A program made the position numbers and the translations under genes. A stretch of DNA of 64,000 bases from Anaerolineae bacterium (GTDB lineage: Bacteria; Chloroflexota; Anaerolineae; Aggregatilineales; UBA2796), in NCBI GenBank assembly GCA_019637615.1, contig JAHBVJ010000002.1, positions 310,001-374,000 on the forward strand. The letters are read 5' to 3'. The first letter of the stretch is position 1; the number at the start of each line of letters is the position of its first letter. The notes under the pieces are model-generated. The model was not told the origin of the DNA. It worked only from the letters and a program-made list of their open reading frames with translations, and made no database searches. Of this stretch, positions 8,342 through 18,532 are shown in pieces.

Positions 8342-8722
8342 ATGAGTACAACACTTTTTGAGTTGGCTGGTGGGGCGGAAGGGATGCAGCGGTTAGCTGC
8401 CACCTTTTACGGGTACATGTTTGACGATCCGTTGATGCTGCCATTGTTCCGCGACCCGAATGAGGATCATGTGGGACGGATGGCGCTGTGGTTGGGGGAA
8501 TTCTTCGGTGGCCCGATGGAGCACACGAAAAAGCGCGGTGGTTTTTATACGACGATTGTCGTGCATGAACCGCTCAACATCAGTGATGCACAGCGCGACC
8601 GCTGGATTACCTATATGTTGGCGGCGCTTGAGGAAACCAAGATGCCGGAAGAAGTCGTCGCTTACTTCACGCCGTTCATTTATTCCGGCGCACGGGCAGC
8701 GCAGCGGCATTCACGATTTTAG
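8342..8722 (+). CDS. Truncated hemoglobin (group II-like)
   Basis: A 126-residue globin of the truncated two-over-two family. Matching blocks are TLFELAGGAEGMQRLAATFYGYMFDDPLM at the start, LWLGEFFGGP, and VVHEPLNISDAQRDRWITYMLAAL, in which His75 corresponds to the proximal heme ligand of the group II motif (RHxPFxI). These proteins bind O2 or NO and are linked to oxygen or nitrosative chemistry. ATG 8342 aligns with the globin N-terminus; the frame extends 26 codons upstream without globin similarity. A strong hairpin follows. It is monocistronic and convergent with urtE. Confidence 0.87.
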   Translation: MSTTLFELAGGAEGMQRLAATFYGYMFDDPLMLPLFRDPNEDHVGRMALWLGEFFGGPMEHTKKRGGFYTTIVVHEPLNISDAQRDRWITYMLAALEETKMPEEVVAYFTPFIYSGARAAQRHSRF

Positions 8723-8748
8723 GGAGATTGAGGGTAGAGGGTAGAAGC

Positions 8749-8782
8749 AGTACCCTTTCTGCCTGAATGGAGAAAGGGTACT
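8749..8782. terminator. Bidirectional terminator between truncated hemoglobin and urtE
   Basis: A perfect 12-bp stem (AGTACCCTTTCT with AGAAAGGGTACT) with a 10-nt loop lies between two convergent genes and ends 16 bp before the urtE stop codon. Confidence 0.7.
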
Positions 8783-8798
8783 CACACCGTTGTTGGCT

Positions 8799-9494
8799 TT
8801 AGACGGCGAGATATTCCTTGATCACGGATTCGTTCAAGGTACTTGGCTCGCCCTTCATGACGATGCTGCCTTTTTCCATGACATAGCATTCATTGGCGAT
8901 GCGCAACGCGAAATCGAGGAACTGCTCCACCAACAAGATCGACATATTGCCCTGCTTTTGAAGCGAGAAGATCAATTCTTCGATCTCCGCCACGATGGAA
9001 GGTTGGATGCCTTCAGTCGGCTCGTCCAGCAGGAGCAGTTTGGGACGGCGCACCAATGCGCGGGCGATGGCTAACTGCTGCTGCTGTCCACCGCTGAGGG
9101 TGCCCGCCGTCCGTTTGCTCATCGACTTGATGATCGGGAACTGGGTGTACATCTCCTCGATGGCGTTATCTTTGGGGTTGTCGAGCGCTTCCAGCCCCAT
9201 CATCAGATTGTCATACACGCTGAGATAAGGGAAGATGCCGCGCCCTTGCGGAACATAGCCGATCCCCGCTTTGGCGCGTTTATGCGGCGGTGCTTTGGTG
9301 ATGTCCTTGCCGTCAAAGGTGATCGAGCCGGACGTGGAGCGCAGCAGCCCCATGATCGACTTCAACAGCGTGGTTTTGCCCACGCCGTTGCGCCCCATCA
9401 AGCACACGACCTGCCCCGATGGAATCTCCAATGAAACGTCGTTGAGAATGCGGCTTTCCCCATACGAGACATTCAGGTGCTCAATCGTCATCAT
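8799..9494 (-). CDS. urtE: Urea ABC transporter ATP-binding protein UrtE
   Basis: This 231-residue ATPase is one of two nucleotide-binding subunits of the urea/short-amide importer of the branched-chain amino acid (HAAT) class. Walker A is GRNGVGKTT (Lys40), the signature is LSGGQQQQLAIARAL and Walker B is LLLLDEPTEGIQPSI; the EGIQPSI extension is characteristic of UrtE. Two ATGs are adjacent at the start, with AGGAG upstream. It is the last gene of urtABCDE, 18 bp after urtD. No urease genes are seen in the window, so the fate of imported urea must be decided elsewhere in the genome. Confidence 0.96.
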   Translation of the reverse strand: MMTIEHLNVSYGESRILNDVSLEIPSGQVVCLMGRNGVGKTTLLKSIMGLLRSTSGSITFDGKDITKAPPHKRAKAGIGYVPQGRGIFPYLSVYDNLMMGLEALDNPKDNAIEEMYTQFPIIKSMSKRTAGTLSGGQQQQLAIARALVRRPKLLLLDEPTEGIQPSIVAEIEELIFSLQKQGNMSILLVEQFLDFALRIANECYVMEKGSIVMKGEPSTLNESVIKEYLAV

Positions 9495-9512
9495 AAGCGG
9501 ATACTCCTACGG

Positions 9513-10271
9513 CTAGGCCACACGCGCGTGTGAGCGGCCTAGATAGACCTCGATTACCTTAGCGTCGTTTTGCACCACATCAACGGGGCCTTCGCTCAAA
9601 ACCTTGCCGGAGTGCATCACGGTGACGGTGCTGGCAAATTGACGGACGAACTGCATGTCATGCTCAACGACTAGCACGGAGCGGTGCTTGCTGATGTCCA
9701 GCAGCAGTTCGCCAGTGCGGTCACGTTCACGGCGCGTCATGCCCGCGACGGGTTCATCCAGCAGCAGCAGCTTGGGGTCTTGGACGAGCAGCATCCCGAT
9801 CTCCAGCCACTGTTTCTCGCCGTGCGAAAGCTGCCCCGCGCGGATGTGACGCCGCTCTAGCAGGCCGATCTTTTGCAGCGTGTCTTCGATAGCGTCTTTG
9901 TGATCGCTTGGCAAACGTCCAAGCAGACGTTCCACAGGAGATTTGAACCCCGTCGCCACTTCGAGATTTTCGAATACGGTCAAACTGGCGAAGATCGACG
10001 GCGTCTGGAACTTCCGCCCGATGCCATGCTGCACCAACCGATGCTCGGTGACGTGGCGCGTATCCAGATGACCATCAAATAGGATGTGACCACTGACGGG
10101 GCGGGTTTTGCCGCTAATAATGTCGATGAGCGTGGTTTTGCCCGCGCCGTTCGGCCCGATCAGGAAACGAAGTTCGCCATAATTCATGGTGAAGTTCAGG
10201 GAATCGAGGACTCGGAAGCCATCGAAGCTGACTACGACATTTTGCACGTCCAGAATATAGCCTGATTTCAT
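9513..10271 (-). CDS. urtD: Urea ABC transporter ATP-binding protein UrtD
   Basis: This 252-residue subunit has Walker A GPNGAGKTT (Lys45), the UrtD-specific signature LSHGEKQWLEIGMLL and Walker B LLLLDEPVAGMT. These variants separate UrtD from the LivG subunits of amino acid importers. It pairs with UrtE at the cytoplasmic face of the UrtBC channel and hydrolyses ATP to drive urea import. ATG 10271 has a strong AGGAGG seven bases upstream. Gaps to urtC (11 bp) and urtE (18 bp) indicate one operon. Confidence 0.96.
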   Translation of the reverse strand: MKSGYILDVQNVVVSFDGFRVLDSLNFTMNYGELRFLIGPNGAGKTTLIDIISGKTRPVSGHILFDGHLDTRHVTEHRLVQHGIGRKFQTPSIFASLTVFENLEVATGFKSPVERLLGRLPSDHKDAIEDTLQKIGLLERRHIRAGQLSHGEKQWLEIGMLLVQDPKLLLLDEPVAGMTRRERDRTGELLLDISKHRSVLVVEHDMQFVRQFASTVTVMHSGKVLSEGPVDVVQNDAKVIEVYLGRSHARVA

Positions 10272-10282
10272 GATCTTTCCTC

Positions 10283-11419
10283 CTAGGTTCTTTGCGAATA
10301 AGTACGAATATCAGCAGCGTCAGCCTCACGGCTGGCGACCGCTGCGGGTGATTCCTTAGCAGGTTGGGTGCGTGCCCGCGCTTTGGTGTACAGCGAACGC
10401 GCAAAGCCAAGCAGCCCATCGGGGAACAGCAGTACGACGCCGATAAACAGCAGTCCCATGAATAACTGCCAGATGTCAGGGTAAGCGGTGCTGATGGCGC
10501 TTTTGCCCGCGTTGACGAGGATCGCGCCGAGTACCGCGCCAACCAGCGTGCCACGCCCGCCGACGGCGACCCAGATCACGATCTCGATGGAGGGGACGAT
10601 GCCCATCGAGGCCGGAGAAATGATCCCGACCTGTGGGACGAACAGCACGCCCGCTAGACCCGCTAGACCCGCCGAGAGCGCGAACACCCTGACCTTGATG
10701 GCAACGGGGTTGTAACCCGCGAACCGCACACGGCTTTCGTCATCACGCACGGCGACGAGTAAGCGCCCGAACCGCGACTCGATCAACCAGCGGCACAGGA
10801 TGAAGGCTACCGCCAACGCCAACACGGTGATCACATATAAGGCCAATTCGGTGCTGCGTTCTTGGAGGGAATAGCCGAAAATGGTACTGAGATCAGTGAG
10901 GCCGTTGGTGCCGTTGATAAGCTGCTGTTGACCGATCAGGAGCAGACTGACGATAGCCGTCAACGCTTGGGTGATGATCGAGAAATAGACGCCTTGCACA
11001 CGGCTGCGGAAAACCATGTAGCCCAAAACAGTGGCGATCAGCATCGGGACGATGATCGCCGCCGCAATGGCGAAAATGGGCGAATGGAACGGTTGCCACA
11101 GCGCAGGCAGTTCCGTCACGCCATACAGCCCCATGAATTCCGGTAGTTTCGCGCCGGATTGTTCCAGCTTGAGGTACATGGCGAAGCAATACGCGCCCAG
11201 CCCGAAAAACAACCCCTGTCCGAGACTGAGCATCCCCGTGTAGCCCCAGATCAGGTCTAGCCCTAACGCGACGATGGCATAAGTTAGAAAACGTCCCAAC
11301 AGGTTCAACTGGAAATCGGACAAAATGCTCGGCGCGACGAAGATAAACGCAAGCACGACTGCGAGAAATGGCAGCCAGCGCAAGGTGATCTGTCGAGCAG
11401 TGGAAGTGCGCAACGACAT
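10283..11419 (-). CDS. urtC: Urea ABC transporter permease UrtC
   Basis: This 378-residue integral membrane protein has many hydrophobic helices and the BPD_transp_2 fold. Diagnostic segments are [29 protein letters not shown] near the N-terminus and [27 protein letters not shown] near the C-terminus, both standard for UrtC/LivM-type permeases. It forms the membrane channel with UrtB. The C-terminal tail is polar and probably cytosolic. GGAGAA precedes ATG 11419. Spacing to urtB (23 bp) and urtD (11 bp) supports co-transcription. Confidence 0.95.
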   Translation of the reverse strand: MSLRTSTARQITLRWLPFLAVVLAFIFVAPSILSDFQLNLLGRFLTYAIVALGLDLIWGYTGMLSLGQGLFFGLGAYCFAMYLKLEQSGAKLPEFMGLYGVTELPALWQPFHSPIFAIAAAIIVPMLIATVLGYMVFRSRVQGVYFSIITQALTAIVSLLLIGQQQLINGTNGLTDLSTIFGYSLQERSTELALYVITVLALAVAFILCRWLIESRFGRLLVAVRDDESRVRFAGYNPVAIKVRVFALSAGLAGLAGVLFVPQVGIISPASMGIVPSIEIVIWVAVGGRGTLVGAVLGAILVNAGKSAISTAYPDIWQLFMGLLFIGVVLLFPDGLLGFARSLYTKARARTQPAKESPAAVASREADAADIRTYSQRT

Positions 11420-11442
11420 AGATAATTCTCCAGTTCAGCCCA

Positions 11443-12354
11443 TCACCGTGTACGGAGTGCCATCAGGCCGTTGGGCTTCCACTGTAGGAACAGGATGACC
11501 AGCCCAAAGACCAAGACTTTACCCACCGTCGCCGTAGTACTCAGTTCGAAAATCGCGTTGAAGACGCCGATCAACAGCGCCGCCAGCACCGTACCGGGTA
11601 AGCTGCCAACGCCGCCCAAGACCACGACCATGAAGGCGTCTACGATATAACCAGTGCCGACCTGCGGGCCGATCTGCCCTAGCAAGGTCAGCGCCGAGCC
11701 TGCGACGCCCGCTAGACCCGCGCCCAACGCAAAAGTGAAGGCGTCCACGCGGCGGGTGGCGACGCCGAGACTCGACGCCATCTCGCGACCCTGCATGACA
11801 GCACGCATCCGGCGTCCGCCTTTGGTGCGGTACAGGTAGAAATAAATGCAGATGATGCAAATAGTGACAAGCGCGATGATGAATAGGCGTTTCCAAGGCA
11901 GGGCTACGTCGGGGATCGCGGTGAACGCGCCACTCAGCCACGACGGAGCCGTGACCGCCACATTTGAAGCGCCAAAAATGCTGCGTGCCAATTGTTGCAA
12001 GATCAGGCCGACGCCCCATGTCGCCAACAGCGTATCGAGCGGTCGCCCATACAGCCGCCGGATGATGGTGATTTCGAGCAGCCAGCCTAATAGCGCGGCG
12101 ACGATAAAAGCGGCGAGGATCGAGATCAGGAAGATAATGCCGTCTTTGGGGCCGTTTTTGCCGCCCACGGCGACCGCGACGTACTTCTGGAACAGGTACG
12201 TCACATACGCACCGACCATGATGAATTCACCGTGAGCCATGTTGATGACCTTCATCAGGCCAAAGGAGAAAGCGAGGCCAAGGGCAGCGAGCAGCAAGAT
12301 CGAACCGAGGCTGATGCCGTTGAAGATTTGCTGGAGGATGATGCTGATGTCCAA
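11443..12354 (-). CDS. urtB: Urea ABC transporter permease UrtB
   Basis: This permease of about 303 residues carries the UrtB/LivH hallmark [21 protein letters not shown] plus [28 protein letters not shown] near the end. It forms the channel with UrtC. Start choice matters: a GTG at 12429 would add 25 non-hydrophobic residues, lacks a ribosome binding site and would translate through the perfect hairpin at 12388-12418. TTG 12354 has GGGAG eight bases upstream and begins right at the first helix, so I prefer it. The gap to urtA is then 128 bp. Confidence 0.92.
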   Translation of the reverse strand: MDISIILQQIFNGISLGSILLLAALGLAFSFGLMKVINMAHGEFIMVGAYVTYLFQKYVAVAVGGKNGPKDGIIFLISILAAFIVAALLGWLLEITIIRRLYGRPLDTLLATWGVGLILQQLARSIFGASNVAVTAPSWLSGAFTAIPDVALPWKRLFIIALVTICIICIYFYLYRTKGGRRMRAVMQGREMASSLGVATRRVDAFTFALGAGLAGVAGSALTLLGQIGPQVGTGYIVDAFMVVVLGGVGSLPGTVLAALLIGVFNAIFELSTTATVGKVLVFGLVILFLQWKPNGLMALRTR

Positions 12355-12387
12355 TGTCGAGTCTCCCGCATCTGTACTAGAAATTGG

Positions 12388-12418
12388 TAGTGCTCCGCCA
12401 CGAAATAGCGGAGCACTA
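12388..12418 (-). promoter_or_regulatory. Perfect intercistronic hairpin between urtA and urtB
   Basis: An 11-bp perfect stem (TAGTGCTCCGC with GCGGAGCACTA) encloses a 9-nt loop, 65 bp after the urtA stop. Only a weak U-tract follows on the urt strand. It could be a partial terminator or a 3'-end stabiliser that makes the binding-protein mRNA more abundant than the permease mRNA, a common arrangement in ABC importers. Confidence 0.6.
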
Positions 12419-12482
12419 AGCGAAGTCACTGAGTTGAAGCAGCGCAGGCTAGGCTTCCACGCGGCTAGTCACCCACAGCAAA

Positions 12483-13742
12483 TTACATCTTGGGGCAGCC
12501 ACCTTCGGGCTTGGGCAGTTCCGACGCCCAATCGTAGGTGCAGAGATACGGATCAGGCTTGACGGGGCCTTCGGTCGCCCACACTTCATCGATCAGCCCT
12601 TCTTCGTTGATCTTGCCGATGCGCACGGTCTTATAGGTGTGCTGATTGTCGCCATCGACGGTCACTTTGCCTTCAGGGGCGTCGAACTCGATGCCGGGAG
12701 CAGCCGCCTTGACCGCCGCAACATCGGTGGAGCCAGCCTTTTCGACTGCCAGTTTCCACAGATACACGCCGAAGTAACCAGCTTCAATCGGGTCGTCGGT
12801 CACACGGTCTTCGCCGTATTTGGCCTTGTAGGCCGCGACGAACTTGGTATTGGCGTCGGTCTTGGTGGTCTGATAGTAGTTCCACGCGACGAGCTGCCCG
12901 ACCACGTTTTCCGCACCGATGCCGCGCACTTCGTCTTCAGCGATGCTGACGGAGAGGGTGGGCAGCGTGTCGGCGGTGTAACCAGCGTCGATGTACTGCT
13001 TGAAGAAGGCCACGTTGCTGTCGCCGTTGAGCGTATTGAAAATTGCGTCTGGCTTGGCTTCCTTGATCTTGGTCAGGATGGTGCTGAATTCCGTGCCGCC
13101 GAGGGGGACATATTCCTCACCGACCGTCTCGCCACCCTTCGCCGCCAACTGCGCCTTGATGATGGTGTTGGAAGTACGGGGGAACACATAGTCAGAACCG
13201 AGCAAGAAGACCTTCTTCAGACCCTTTTCCAACAAATAATCAACGGCGGGGACGATCTGCTGATTGGTCGTCGCACCCGTGTAGAAGATGTTGGGCGATT
13301 GCTCCAAGCCTTCGTACTGGACGGGGTAGAACAGTAAGCTGTTGAGGCTCTCGAAAACAGGCTTGACGGCCTTGCGGCTGGCGCTCGTCCAGCAACCAAA
13401 GACCACCACGACCTTATCTTCTTCGATCAACTTCTTGGCTTTTTCCGCGAAGGTGGGCCAGTCGCTGGCACCGTCTTCAACGATTGGCTCGATCTGCTTG
13501 CCGAGGATGCCGCCAGCCGCGTTAATTTCTTCAATCGCGAGCAGGGTCGCGTCCTTCACCGACACTTCACTGATCGACATCGTGCCACTCAGCGAGTGCA
13601 GAATACCAACTTTGATGGTGTCCTGAGCACGCGCGGGGCCTGACCAACCCAGTCCTGCGACCAGTGTGAAAAGTACGAGGAGACCGAGAATGCGCGACAT
13701 CACGCGCCGCGTCGAATACTGTTTAAGTCCGCGTCCAAACAT
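12483..13742 (-). CDS. urtA: Urea ABC transporter substrate-binding protein UrtA
   Basis: This 419-residue periplasmic-type binding protein opens with a basic N-region and hydrophobic core ending in GWSGPARAQ, a signal peptide. The mature part is typical Urt[80 protein letters not shown] and [14 protein letters not shown]. It captures urea or short amides outside the membrane and delivers them to UrtBC. ATG 13742 follows GGAG at normal spacing. It is first in the operon, with 480 bp of non-coding DNA upstream; nitrogen control is expected from the family, but I could not identify a convincing operator. Confidence 0.95.
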   Translation of the reverse strand: MFGRGLKQYSTRRVMSRILGLLVLFTLVAGLGWSGPARAQDTIKVGILHSLSGTMSISEVSVKDATLLAIEEINAAGGILGKQIEPIVEDGASDWPTFAEKAKKLIEEDKVVVVFGCWTSASRKAVKPVFESLNSLLFYPVQYEGLEQSPNIFYTGATTNQQIVPAVDYLLEKGLKKVFLLGSDYVFPRTSNTIIKAQLAAKGGETVGEEYVPLGGTEFSTILTKIKEAKPDAIFNTLNGDSNVAFFKQYIDAGYTADTLPTLSVSIAEDEVRGIGAENVVGQLVAWNYYQTTKTDANTKFVAAYKAKYGEDRVTDDPIEAGYFGVYLWKLAVEKAGSTDVAAVKAAAPGIEFDAPEGKVTVDGDNQHTYKTVRIGKINEEGLIDEVWATEGPVKPDPYLCTYDWASELPKPEGGCPKM

Positions 13743-14222
13743 AACCCCTGCTCCTAAGTTGTGGAATGTGTAGGATACGGGGATGATATTACTGAGGTGG
13801 GTATGCGTTGGTATTGTTCACTTTGGTAGAGATTCAAGCATCTAAATTTCGGCACTTTGTTATTTTTGTAACGTTTGCATAAGTAGAACCACACAGAGGA
13901 TGCCCGATAAGTGCCTCCGTTTTTTCAGGTCAACCGAGTTAGGTGATTTGTACAATAATTTCAGTGGGAAAACTCGTGTAAGTTAATCAACCAGAGACGC
14001 GAACTGCGACTTGTCCGCTTAAGCTACTTGTGCAGGGTAACAAACGCACGCATAAATATCTATCGAGTACTTAGTAGAAGAGTTATAAAAAACTTGTAAA
14101 TAACTTATCAAATCTAATAAATAACCTATATAGCTTCCATAAAGACTATAAATTTTCGTTGACCCGTGTGAGCGCCTTATGGGATGATGGATGATATATG
14201 AATCTTAGGGATAGAGTTGTAA
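13743..14222. other. 480-bp divergent intergenic region between urtA and the 14223 cassette
   Basis: No convincing ORF or RNA gene is seen. The part next to urtA is of ordinary composition; about 14060-14170 is strongly AT-rich with several TATA-like steps. It must hold promoters for urtA (leftward) and the 14223 gene (rightward), but I found no unambiguous -35/-10 pair. Confidence 0.5.
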
Positions 14223-15647
14223 ATGCCTCCAATAAACCTTATTTTAGTCGGGCTTGGCCCTCATGCGAGGCGCATTTATTATCCCCTTTTGGAAAAATAC
14301 GCGGCGCGGAACGAGCTTCGATTGCTGCTCGTGGTCGATCTGCTCGATCAGGAAGCAACGATCCGTTCCTTCCTCAAAGTCTTCGCGCTGCAACCTGATC
14401 AACTCTATTTTGGCGATCCTGACTGGCGCGGCAGCGAGACCTTAGCGCCTGATGTGTTGAATATCCTGAATGCTTTTGCGCCCCAAGCCGACGGCATCAT
14501 TATCTCGACCGAACCCAAAGCTCATAAAGCCTATGCGCTGTGGGCAGTCGATCATGGCCTCGATGTGCTGATGGATAAGCCCATCTCCGCCCCGCTGGAT
14601 GTCACGAACCGGATCGGTGCTGCGCAGCGCATCCTCGAAGACTATGAGGAGATCGATCAGCATTTGGCGCAATCTAGTGCCAACTTCATCGTGCAGTGCC
14701 AGCGCCGCAGTCATCGCGGTTATCAGTATGTGCATCAATATCTGCGCGATTTTGTCCAAGAATTTCAGGTGCCGATTTCGTTCCTCGACATTTATCACGC
14801 GGATGGCATGTGGGCGATGCCGGATGAGTTGTTTACGCGCGAGAACCATCCCTATAAATATGGTTACGGCAAGCTGATGCATTCCGGCTACCACTTCATC
14901 GATCTATTTTGCTGGCTGGCGGATGTAAATAACGCTATTCCGCATAAACGCCCGAACAACGCCGATGTTTTCGTGCGGCACTTCAACCCTGCCGACTTTT
15001 TGCACCAGCTTGAGCAGACGGATTATCAACGGCTGATGAAAACCGATCGCTTTGCGCCAGCTTTTGCGCCGGAACGAGAGGCGTTGGCGGAAAGTTTTGG
15101 AGAGATGGACGTATTCATCTCTGCCCAACTGCTGCGTGATCAGCATGTGACGACGACCGCCTCGATCAACTTGCAGCAAAACTCATTTTCACGGCGGGCT
15201 TCACCCGAACCGCCCATCGATGTCTATAAGGGCAGTGGGCGCGTGCGGCATGAGCGCCTGACGGTGCAGGTGTCCACCCTGCTCACGATTCAGGTGCATT
15301 CGTATCAAGCCTACGGGGACGGCACGCGCCACGCCGATCTACATGGCGCGGGGCATCCCGACCACTTCGATGTCTACGTATTCCGCAACAGCGGCGTCGT
15401 GGGTGGCAGCCCGCTGGAAAAGTTCAGCTTTGGCGAACAAGCCAGCCAACGCCGTCTGACCGATCCAACGTATTTGGGGCACAACGAAGCCGCCCGCGAA
15501 GAAATCTTCTTGGATTTTCTGCAAGGCCGTACCAGTCCATCCCATTTCTCCGCACATCGGCGCACGAATATCCTGCTCTCCCACATTTACGAATGCATCG
15601 CGCTCGGCAGAAACGGGGTATCCCCACGTAGCTGCTTTCCGCTCTAA
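14223..15647 (+). CDS. Large Gfo/Idh/MocA-like oxidoreductase
   Basis: This 474-residue protein starts with a nucleotide-binding strand (INLILVGLGPHARRIYYPLL), then IIISTEPKAHKAYALWAVDHGLDVLMDKPISAP, where DKPIS is the equivalent of the catalytic EKP motif. It is about 100 residues longer than usual because of insertions in the C-terminal domain (for example the segments around 150-175 and 240-300). Conserved-looking GYHFIDLFCWLAD matches the substrate-domain His region of the family. The start has only a weak GGGA upstream. It is followed after 8 bp by the kinase-like gene at 15656, so the two should work together, perhaps in activating or modifying a sugar or nucleotide derivative. Substrate unknown. 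Confidence 0.78.
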   Translation: MPPINLILVGLGPHARRIYYPLLEKYAARNELRLLLVVDLLDQEATIRSFLKVFALQPDQLYFGDPDWRGSETLAPDVLNILNAFAPQADGIIISTEPKAHKAYALWAVDHGLDVLMDKPISAPLDVTNRIGAAQRILEDYEEIDQHLAQSSANFIVQCQRRSHRGYQYVHQYLRDFVQEFQVPISFLDIYHADGMWAMPDELFTRENHPYKYGYGKLMHSGYHFIDLFCWLADVNNAIPHKRPNNADVFVRHFNPADFLHQLEQTDYQRLMKTDRFAPAFAPEREALAESFGEMDVFISAQLLRDQHVTTTASINLQQNSFSRRASPEPPIDVYKGSGRVRHERLTVQVSTLLTIQVHSYQAYGDGTRHADLHGAGHPDHFDVYVFRNSGVVGGSPLEKFSFGEQASQRRLTDPTYLGHNEAAREEIFLDFLQGRTSPSHFSAHRRTNILLSHIYECIALGRNGVSPRSCFPL

Positions 15648-15655
15648 CCATCGAT

Positions 15656-16393
15656 ATGCCGACCAATCCGCACATATTCAGCATCGGCTTTGATGGGCCG
15701 AACCGCGTGGGCAAAGGGATGCAGTGTGATCTGCTCCAAGCGCGGCTAACGTCGCATGGGATTCCATCGCTGGTCGTGCGCGGTGATGGCTCACGCACAG
15801 GGTTAGGCGAGACGACTGGCGATCCGGTGTCGGCGTGGTGGCAGGACATCAACCGCTGGCTCCGCACACCCGCTGCTGACACGGAAACATGGAACCGCAC
15901 TTCGTACCGACTGGCGCGGGAACTCATCGTCTGGCGAGACCGCGCGCTACCGTGCTTGGTGCGCCAGCGGGGCAAGTCCGTCGGCGTGCTGATCGTGGAT
16001 CGCAGTTTGCCCTCGCGTACGATGGTACTGCGGGCGGCTGGTGTGACGGATGTCGCCAATAACCTGTATACGTTGCAAATGCCATCGCGTGGACGCAAGA
16101 TCGATCCGTTCCTCGTGTGCCCCGACATGATCTTTCTGCTCACCGCGCCACTACATGTGCTGCTTGACCGCCTCGATCCCGCTGATCCCAAATATGCGTT
16201 TAGAAAAGAGTTGATCCTGAGAACGCGTCGCTGGTTTGAGGATGCGGAGAAGTACATCCCTGCCGTGCTGCGGGATCGAATCGTCCACCTTGATGGATCA
16301 CACGATGCAACGATGATCTTTTCGGAAGTGCTGGTGATGCTGCGGGCGCGGTTGGGGATCGATTTGGCTGAGGAAGGCTCAGTAGGAACGTAG
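15656..16393 (+). CDS. Thymidylate kinase-like P-loop protein with atypical Walker A
   Basis: This 245-residue protein matches the nucleoside/nucleotide kinase fold. FSIGFDGPNRVGKGMQ aligns with the dTMP kinase P-loop (FEGxDGxGKSTQ); Lys20 is kept but the usual Ser/Thr after GK is Gly. VLIVDRSLPSRTMVL corresponds to the DRxxxS substrate motif, and CPDMIFLLTAPLHVLLDRL to the PDLxxxLDVxPExxLxRL strand. A basic lid-like stretch (FRKELILRTRRW) follows. It lies 8 bp after the large Gfo/Idh-like gene and is convergent with eno. It may be a specialised kinase rather than housekeeping Tmk; loss of the Mg-coordinating hydroxyl could also mean an inactive or binding-only protein. Confidence 0.72.
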   Translation: MPTNPHIFSIGFDGPNRVGKGMQCDLLQARLTSHGIPSLVVRGDGSRTGLGETTGDPVSAWWQDINRWLRTPAADTETWNRTSYRLARELIVWRDRALPCLVRQRGKSVGVLIVDRSLPSRTMVLRAAGVTDVANNLYTLQMPSRGRKIDPFLVCPDMIFLLTAPLHVLLDRLDPADPKYAFRKELILRTRRWFEDAEKYIPAVLRDRIVHLDGSHDATMIFSEVLVMLRARLGIDLAEEGSVGT

Positions 16394-16411
16394 CAATCAC
16401 GTCCCTACTGA
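16379..16411. terminator. Hairpin between kinase-like gene and eno
   Basis: An inverted repeat (TCAGTAGG-a-ACGT with ACGT-c-CCTACTGA, one internal mismatch, 7-nt loop) spans the stop codon of the kinase-like gene and lies 17 bp from the end of convergent eno. It is a plausible shared terminator. Confidence 0.5.
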
Positions 16412-16428
16412 AATCAAGCATAAGTGAA

Positions 16429-17766
<1,338 letters not shown>

Positions 17767-17893
17767 TCAGGCCAGTCGGCTCACAGTTGAAGCTTAAACC
17801 GTAGCGATTGTATCACAGGATAAGGGGGGCAGGGTCACTGCTGAGGACAGTGCTAGTCACGGAGCGCGGCTGATATAAGTCATGTTTGTTCGA

Positions 17894-18493
17894 TCAATTT
17901 CTGCGCAAATAATGCCCCAACGCGGCAAAGCCTTTCCAGCGAATGAGCGACATACTGGTATTGGTACAGCGTTGGACTGCATCGTTCTTCGGGATGATCA
18001 GTAAATAGTCGGCTAAAGCGGCATCCGTGAGGCGCGCCCGATCCAGCAATACATCCGCCGACATCGCGGGGAAAATCAAGCGGGGGTGCGAATTTTCCCG
18101 CAAGAATCCGACTATGCAGGGCGCACCGAGTCCTTGCATGATTGCACGCAGCGAAACACCTAGATTGCCGTTATTCATCACCGGTACGAATTCTACTGAT
18201 GTGATAATCCTGCTCGTGGAGGACGTGATATTTATGTAGATGTCCTTCATCCGTCCGGAGGCAAATAAGCCGTAGGTATCCAAATCATCGAAGCGCTTGA
18301 GGATGGGCGTGACATCTTCCCAAGTGGAAACGCCGGGAATGATGCCCATAAAACACGGCTGCCCGTCGCACAGTCCCAAGCCTAACGCTGCCAGCTCATT
18401 CGGCGGAGAAGACAGGCGACTATAGAGCAGAACGGCACCCAACAGCAGAATCGCGACCACCCAGATCGCGATCACATGACGTGCAAAGCGCAT
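17894..18493 (-). CDS. Membrane-anchored extracytoplasmic protein, unknown function
   Basis: A protein of about 199 residues with a single N-terminal hydrophobic helix (HVIAIWVVAILLLGAVLLY) acting as signal anchor or signal peptide, followed by a soluble domain. The segment GLCDGQPCFMGIIPGVSTWEDV contains a cysteine pair and a PG-turn motif that gives the impression of a recurring secreted-protein family, but I cannot name it. No catalytic motif is evident. ATG 18493 is the best-placed start; upstream TTG/GTG options have no ribosome binding site. It lies 39 bp downstream of, and on the same strand as, the solute-binding protein gene, so co-transcription is likely. Confidence 0.6.
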   Translation of the reverse strand: MRFARHVIAIWVVAILLLGAVLLYSRLSSPPNELAALGLGLCDGQPCFMGIIPGVSTWEDVTPILKRFDDLDTYGLFASGRMKDIYINITSSTSRIITSVEFVPVMNNGNLGVSLRAIMQGLGAPCIVGFLRENSHPRLIFPAMSADVLLDRARLTDAALADYLLIIPKNDAVQRCTNTSMSLIRWKGFAALGHYLRRN

Positions 18494-18532
18494 GATCAAC
18501 CCCACGTATCCAGCGCTCAACAGAGGGCATGA

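Noticed and set aside
13743..14222. Nitrogen-control (NtcA or NtrC-type) operator or a riboswitch upstream of urtA
   Set aside because: No GTA-N8-TAC box, -24/-12 promoter or recognisable riboswitch core could be identified by eye in this region.
17807..17812. TACAAT as the -10 box of eno (minus strand)
   Set aside because: The hexamer is good, but no acceptable -35 box exists at 16-18 bp, so I did not list it as a promoter.
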